Below, one piece after another: positions 58,932 to 64,000 of a DNA stretch of 64,000 nt. Source of the DNA: Adiantum capillus-veneris (taxonomy: Eukaryota > Streptophyta > Polypodiopsida > Polypodiales > Pteridaceae); assembly GCA_014529385.2 (NCBI GenBank), contig CM043966.1, positions 44,340,537 to 44,404,536 on the forward strand, read 5' to 3'. Position numbers and translations under genes: made by a program. How positions within the stretch are numbered: position 1 is the first letter of the stretch; every line of letters begins with the position of its first letter. A model generated the notes under the pieces. That model did not search any database, had not been told where the DNA came from, and saw nothing but the letters and a program-made list of their open reading frames with translations.

Positions 58932-60030
58932 CATTCTCAATGCGGAACCAATAACAGAAACAGCAAAAAAGGGCACGATTTTTGACTATTTTAAGGGTTG
59001 ACGTTTGATTGCGAAATTTTCTAGAGTAACCCAAGTATATATGCCCTTATACAGCATGAAGCTATAGGTATATGGGGCCAAACGCCAAATTAAGCCCCTA
59101 GTGTGTGTATATAAGTAAAAATAGCTATTTTTTCAGGCAAAATATTGGTAAAACGGAGAAATCCGGCCATAAAAATTGCATGTGAGTGTATATAATGTGT
59201 TGCGGTGATGTTTGTGATAATTATGAATTTTGGGGATTTTCCGGGTTTGATTTGCTATTTTCTTTTAATTTGCTAATTATCAGCAGAAAAACTTCAAAAA
59301 TACAAAAAGCAGATGAAAAACAGTCGTAATGAAAAACAAAGAATATGGGGATGACCAGTGACTAAAGAACAACCTATGGTACAGTGGGGGTGCAATTATG
59401 AGACTGGAGCGGAAAGCATGTTTTGGCCATGTTTTAACCGAAATGACAAATTCTTGGTAAACAGAGCAAATGGAGTTCAAATCAAGAAATTTTTGAGCCT
59501 AAACCCCATCTTGCAGAAAGATAGGAGCACATGTCAAATTTCATGAAAAATGGTTCGGGGACTTCCATGATAAGAAATTTTCACCCCATGTTTAGCTCAT
59601 TCTCACTATTGACCTTGTGGAGAGAGCTTCTGCCACCTAGAGCGGATTGACCTTCCAACAGCTTCTACGACGTGCACGTCTACCCGACCAGCTCCAGACA
59701 TGAGAGGTAGGCTCAACACCTTGAGCTTTTCGCGCATGTTTGTGATTCTGTCACAAAAACTAGCGTAGAGGTCACACACAAAGCGAGCGGTAGAGACCTG
59801 CAAGTAGAAACGGCAGCCAAACGGCTAAACCAAAAGCAACAAGACTTCATCGGCACCTTACCCTAGTCTAGGAGACCAATCTTGGATAGCGAAAGGAAGT
59901 GGGAAACCATCGGGAAAAACCCTAATTCCCAGAAACCCGCAAGAGGCCACCAAATGGGAAATCGGCCAAAACGGCGACCAAATGCTCCCAAAATTTATGG
60001 GTAGGAGCATATCCACATTCTCGACAAGTC
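58932..60030 (+). other. Element B 3' region, no gene seen
   Basis: About 1.1 kb without protein domains. The first about 330 bases recur at 63,674-64,000. The rest (59.26-60.03 kb) is seen once here. No similarity to the LTR at 45.8-46.8 kb is visible, so either the 3' LTR is absent or this is part of a different LTR. Confidence 0.5.
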
Positions 60031-60794
60031 CATATCGAGTTATGCTAGTGAATTTGGAATGGACCAATGAGTGTGAAACTTCATTCCAAAGGCTGAAGGA
60101 AAACCTTATATCCGTACATGTGCTAAAGGCACCTGATTGGGACAAGATATTCCATGTGCACATTGATGCTTCAACATATGCCATTGGAAGCATTCTAGCT
60201 CAACCTGGAGACCGAACAATGGATTTTTCAGTTTGCCATGCAAGCCGACAGTTAAACAGTGCAGAAAAGAACTACACAACCACCGAGAGGGAAGGGTTAG
60301 GAATGATTTATGCTGTAAAGAAATTTTGGCATTATTTGCTTGCAAACAAATTTGTGTTCTTCACGGATCATCAAGCTCTTTTATACCTAGTAAATAAACC
60401 TTGCAATACAGGGAGAATCGTACGCTGGTTTATTATATTGCTAGAATTTGACTTCACAGTGGTGGTCAAAAAGGGGAAAACCCATCTGCGAGCTGATCAT
60501 CTTTCAAGAATACACAACGGGGAAGCTCCTCAAGGGGTAGATGATGACGTACCAGATGCTTATCTTTTCAACATTGAAATGGTACCCAAATGGTCTCAGG
60601 AAATAGTTAGCATTCTCTCCTTTGGAAGTGAGTTTGATAATACAGGATGTAGATCCAAACAACGAACAATTCGACAAACAAAAAACTTGCAGTTGATAGC
60701 AGGACGGCTGTATCATCTTGAATCTGACCTAATCCTACGATTATGTATAAATCCAGATGAATTCGAGTGCTACATGGAAGAGGCACATGTCTAG
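60031..60794 (+). pseudogene. Copy 2: RT thumb remnant and RNase H
   Basis: Reads YRVM(L)VNLEWTNECETSF, then the complete RNase H set (HVHIDAS, TEREGLGMIYAVKKF, FTDHQALLYLV, RADHLSR) with no stop inside, unlike the first copy. The frame ends at TAG 60792, where the first copy has CAG at 55209. Confidence 0.88.
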
Positions 60795-61330
60795 GGTTGT
60801 GCATTTCATTGTTCGACAGTAAAAACACACCAGAGACTGAAACAATTAGGGGTTTATTGGCCAACTATGTATGCGGATACACATTCTTATGTTACCAATT
60901 GTACACTATGTAGTGCCAAACGACCAGTGGATCACGCAACTTTGTTTTGGGTGAACATAGCACCTACATGGAGTCAATACATCATTGACTTCCTAACCAA
61001 TAGAACATTCCATGAGAACATTACAAGAGCACGGGAGAAAGCTATAGAGCTGGAAGCTCGTGACTTTTACTTAATTGGAAATCAACTCTATAAACGGGGA
61101 AAGGACAACCAACTTAGAATCTGTGCAAGTGAAAGTGAATACCTGCTGATTCTAGAACATGCACATAGCGGAGTAAGTGGAGGCCATTTTTCGGGCGATA
61201 AGACGGCAAAAATTGTCTTAACCGCAGGAATTTGGTGGCCTACATTGCACATGGATGCCAAATAGTTTATCAAACGTTGTGATGCATGTCAACGCACCAA
61301 GGTACCAATCAAAAGAGATGAGATTCCATT
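60795..61330 (+). pseudogene. Copy 2: tandem H2C2 modules
   Basis: Both zinc modules are present with the same spacing as in the first copy. The first loses a residue to the TAG at 60792, and the second contains the shared TAG at 61263. That both copies keep all eight zinc ligands in recognisable form argues that both modules were functional before decay. Confidence 0.8.
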
Positions 61331-61337
61331 AAGGCCA

Positions 61338-62174
61338 ATGATGGGGGCAAGGGCATTTGCAAAATGGGGCATTGATTTTGTGGGACCTATAGCACCCCCT
61401 GCATATCGCACCCATACCCAATATATCATTGTGGCTACGGACTATCTCACAAAATGGGTCGAAGCCAAAGCAACACAAAAAGCTGATGCACACACCACGG
61501 ATCAATTATTGTATGAGCATGTTGTTGTACGTTACGGGTTACCAATAGAAATTGTCAGTGACCGTGGAACACACTTCCTCAATGAAGTCATTGAATATCT
61601 ACTAGAGGATTTCATGGTCATACATAGGAAATCAGCACCATACCATCCACAGGCCAATGGGCAAGCTCAGTCCACGAATAAAACACTATGTACGGTTCTC
61701 ACTAACATAGTGTCAAATTCAAGGACCGATTGGGATCAGCAGCTACACTCAACACTATGGGCATACAGGGTAGCTTACAAAACCTCAATAGGAACAACAC
61801 CATACAACATGGAGTTTGGGCTAAATGCGATACTACCCATAGAGTTTTTAATCCCAACTCTACGAGTAGCAACAAGCTTGGAATGGACAGGGCATGAACT
61901 CTCTTCAAGAATTAACGACCTTGTAAAGCTAGATGAACTCCGCTTACGAGCTGTCGCTTCGATCTATGCTAAAAAGAGAAGAAAAAAGGAATTTTTTGAC
62001 AAACATGTGCGTACCAAAGAGTTTAAAACAGGTGATTACGTACTTGTTTATACCTTGAAGCAACATGCCAAGAAACTTAAAAAGCGAGGGATGGGACCAT
62101 TTGTGATTCATGATCTATCACAAAGTGGGGCTGTCAAGCTTGCTACATTAGCAGGTGAAGAACTGCAAAACTGA
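61338..62174 (+). pseudogene. Copy 2: integrase, catalytic Glu replaced by Gln
   Basis: A 278-codon frame covering the core and C-terminal domain without the frameshift seen near 56,400 in copy 1. It also has NGQAQSTNKTL, so the Gln substitution was present before duplication. The frame ends at TGA 62172, where copy 1 has TGG (56588). Confidence 0.88.
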
Positions 62175-62909
62175 ATTAGTGGGTGTCGGCTAAGGAGATA
62201 TCACCTACCACTCACACAGGAGATGCTCCAACAAATTCATCACGGAAAGCAAAGAATGAAGGAGAAAGAGAGAGTACGGGAGGAAGCTCAAACCGAAGCA
62301 CAAGAACGCATTGCAAAAAGACGGCTTCTGCGACAACAACATTAAAGTAAATCACCATTGAGAATCAATGCAATTCGACTGATGAACTTGGAGGAGGAAA
62401 CAATAGAGCCAATAATTACAGTCAAGGTGGGCAACAATCAAGTTGAATCAACAGCCTTGCTCGATTCGGATGCTCAAGCAAATTTGATCTCTTACGGATT
62501 ATACCAACAGCTCCAAGTCACAGATCAACTTCATCCTACTCCCCAAGTGCTGGAAAGTAGCACATCACACCCATTGAAAACATTAGGGTGGATTATATTG
62601 CATATACAGTTACATCAATATATTTACCCACACAAATTCTATGTGGTGATATATGAAAGCACATAACAACCAATGATGCTAGGGCAACCTTGGCAAAAAG
62701 CATACAATGTCCAGATAGACTGGAAAGCACAGGCGGTCACAATCCAGCAAGAACACGAACAACAGGTGATAGCTTTTGCTCAAAAGGACCATCAGGATCA
62801 AATGCAAGCCATGCAATCACTGGCAACAAAGACAAAAGAACAAATACCCTCAAAGATCAACATGAAACCTGAGACCAACAACCAGGTAAAGGCCAACCAT
62901 GCTAATTAG
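62175..62909 (+). pseudogene. Copy 2: second retropepsin-like domain
   Basis: Same domain as 56.7-57.3 kb. The active-site loop reads LLDSDAQANLIS (Asp codon 62463), keeping the catalytic Asp but changing the Gly. Stops: TAA near 62,344, TAA 62664 (CAA in copy 1) and TAG 62907. PMMLGQPWQKAYN is conserved. Confidence 0.75.
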
Positions 62910-63425
62910 AGACAGCTGAAATCACCGGCTACAATGCAAGAATCTAGGCTACGAAAACAAGCTAAAGAAGTATGGATACAGAAGGATAGAAAGGCCATGG
63001 CTGGAAAGACACAATGTCACAACCGACTTCCAAAAAAGCAGACCGTACAACCCAAAACGAAGGCAACCAGGAAGATATGGATTCCAAAGAAACGGCTTAG
63101 CCAAAACTCAAATGTCACTCACATATGGGTACCAAAGCAAAAGACAAGGGAAATACCTACGGTACAAGCAACAATGGAAAGCAGACATCTGCAGGTCAAC
63201 AGGGAGAACAGATATAAGTGGGTGCCGATTACAGACAAACCAGTGGCAAACAAGAAAGTGCTAAACCATCTACAAAATTTGGCAACACCAAACTACCAAT
63301 GGAAAGCCAAGGCCATAAGGCCCATAGCTATCACATCCCAGCCAATTCTATCCTCACAAACAGCTATGACTCCATCACCAGTGTCGGCAAAGCATTTGCC
63401 TCTTGCCAAAAAGACAATTAAATAG
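62910..63425 (+). pseudogene. Copy 2: WxPK-repeat tail
   Basis: A 163-codon frame from 62934 with VWIQKDRK, IWIPKKRL, IWVPKQKT and YKWVPITDK. It ends at TAG 63423; the first half of the copy 1 duplication has CAG at the matching 57838. Confidence 0.65.
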
Positions 63426-63658
63426 AGAGCAGTAGAGTTGCAGCTGCTACTTACAAAGAAAGTAGGAAGCCTCGACGGCGAATGCCAATAAGCATCTTGC
63501 TTATTCCCTTCTCTTGCACAACATTAATTTTTCCATGCATTGACCGAGTATGCATAAAAGAGGGCCACATTAATCGGCCAGGCATTAGCACGACTTTTTC
63601 AACCTATGCACGGCACATACTCTGAGGCGAAACCTTGTTGTCCGGGAGGACTCCGACT

Positions 63659-64000
63659 AGGAGGGGAGGGAGGCATTCTCAATGCGGAACCAATAACAGA
63701 AACAGCAAAAAAGGGCACGATTTTTGACTATTTTAAGGGTTGACGTTTGATTGCGAAATTTTCTGGAGTAACCCAAGTATATATGCCCTTATACAGCATG
63801 AAGCTACAGGTATATGGGGCCAAACGCCAAATTAAGCCCCTAGGTGTGTGCATATAAGTAAAAATAGCTATTTTTTCAGGCAAAATATTGGTAAAACGGA
63901 GAAATCCGGCCATAAAAATTGCATGTGAGTGTATATAATGTGTTGCGGTGATGTTTGTGATCTATTATGAATTTTGGGGATTTTCCGGGTTTGATTTGCT
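63659..64000 (+). other. Copy 2 purine tract and 3' region
   Basis: AGGAGGGGAGGGAGG at 63659-63673 matches the tract at 58,917. The following sequence tracks 58,932-59,258 to the end of the window. No gene is seen. Confidence 0.6.

Larger units (their letters stand above)
45834..60030 (+). mobile_element. Element B: Ty3/gypsy retrotransposon, plus strand
   Basis: Order from left: LTR, PBS, long leader, gag, protease, RT (core deleted), RNase H, two H2C2 modules, integrase, second retropepsin-like domain, basic tail, purine tract and an unassigned 3' region. I found no second copy of the 45.8-46.8 kb LTR in the window, so the right boundary is only set by the start of the duplicated copy at 60,031. 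Many stops, few frameshifts. Confidence 0.8.
60031..64000 (+). mobile_element. Second copy of the 3' half of element B
   Basis: From CATATCGAG at 60031 the sequence follows 54448 onward at an offset of 5,583 bases with few differences, then at an offset of 4,742 after the 841-base segment that is single here. The copy starts about 15 bases before the RT deletion junction and runs to the end of the window. It may be a tandem duplication or a separate truncated insertion. Confidence 0.9.

Overview
The window looks like repeat-packed nuclear DNA of a land plant. I see no conserved single-copy host gene, rRNA or tRNA gene. Evidence for a plant: several Ty3/gypsy LTR retrotransposons, primer binding sites matching plant initiator tRNA-Met and tRNA-Asp, plant-type GT-AG introns and long LTRs. 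The gag style of the 12-21 kb element and the transposase-like gene at 34-39 kb remind me of families common in ferns, lycophytes and bryophytes, so a non-seed plant is my weak guess.

Layout. 0.1-1.3 kb (+): reverse transcriptase/RNase H remnant. 1.3-8.85 kb (-): decayed gypsy element A (integrase, RNase H, broken RT, protease, gag). 8.86-11.86 kb (+): gag remnant of family B. 12.0-21.46 kb (-): gypsy element C with two ~1.75 kb LTRs, TATA boxes, PBS and PPT. 21.5-22.06 kb: degenerate repeats. 23.59-28.62 kb (-): element D, a short gag-only LTR element with a tRNA-Met PBS, PPT and near-perfect 5-bp target duplication. 28.65-32.3 kb: diverged satellite with a palindromic core, broken by a long TC/AC microsatellite. 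33.7-44.56 kb: a two-gene unit. A transposase-like gene (+) faces a multi-exon gene (-), with an FCP1-like phosphatase fragment between them; the large introns of both genes carry the same ACCACT/AGTGGT inverted-repeat family, including a perfect 68-bp inverted repeat. 44.6-45.83 kb (-): tail and LTR-like end of another gypsy element. 45.83-60.03 kb (+): element B, with LTR, tRNA-Asp PBS, a leader carrying four copies of a 24-bp palindrome, gag, protease, RT (catalytic core deleted), RNase H, two tandem H2C2 zinc modules, integrase, a second retropepsin-like domain and a basic tail. 60.03-64.0 kb: a second copy of the 3' half of B in direct orientation.

Most promising observations: (1) element B polyproteins have a duplicated H2C2 module before the integrase and an extra aspartic-protease-like domain after it; (2) the 33.7-44.56 kb unit may be an undescribed large DNA element whose introns are filled with hairpin-forming repeats; (3) comparison of the two B copies shows that almost all differing stop codons arose by C-to-T or G-to-A change, the pattern of cytosine deamination. 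Nothing here looks like an intact, autonomous element: element C is the most complete but has many frame breaks.
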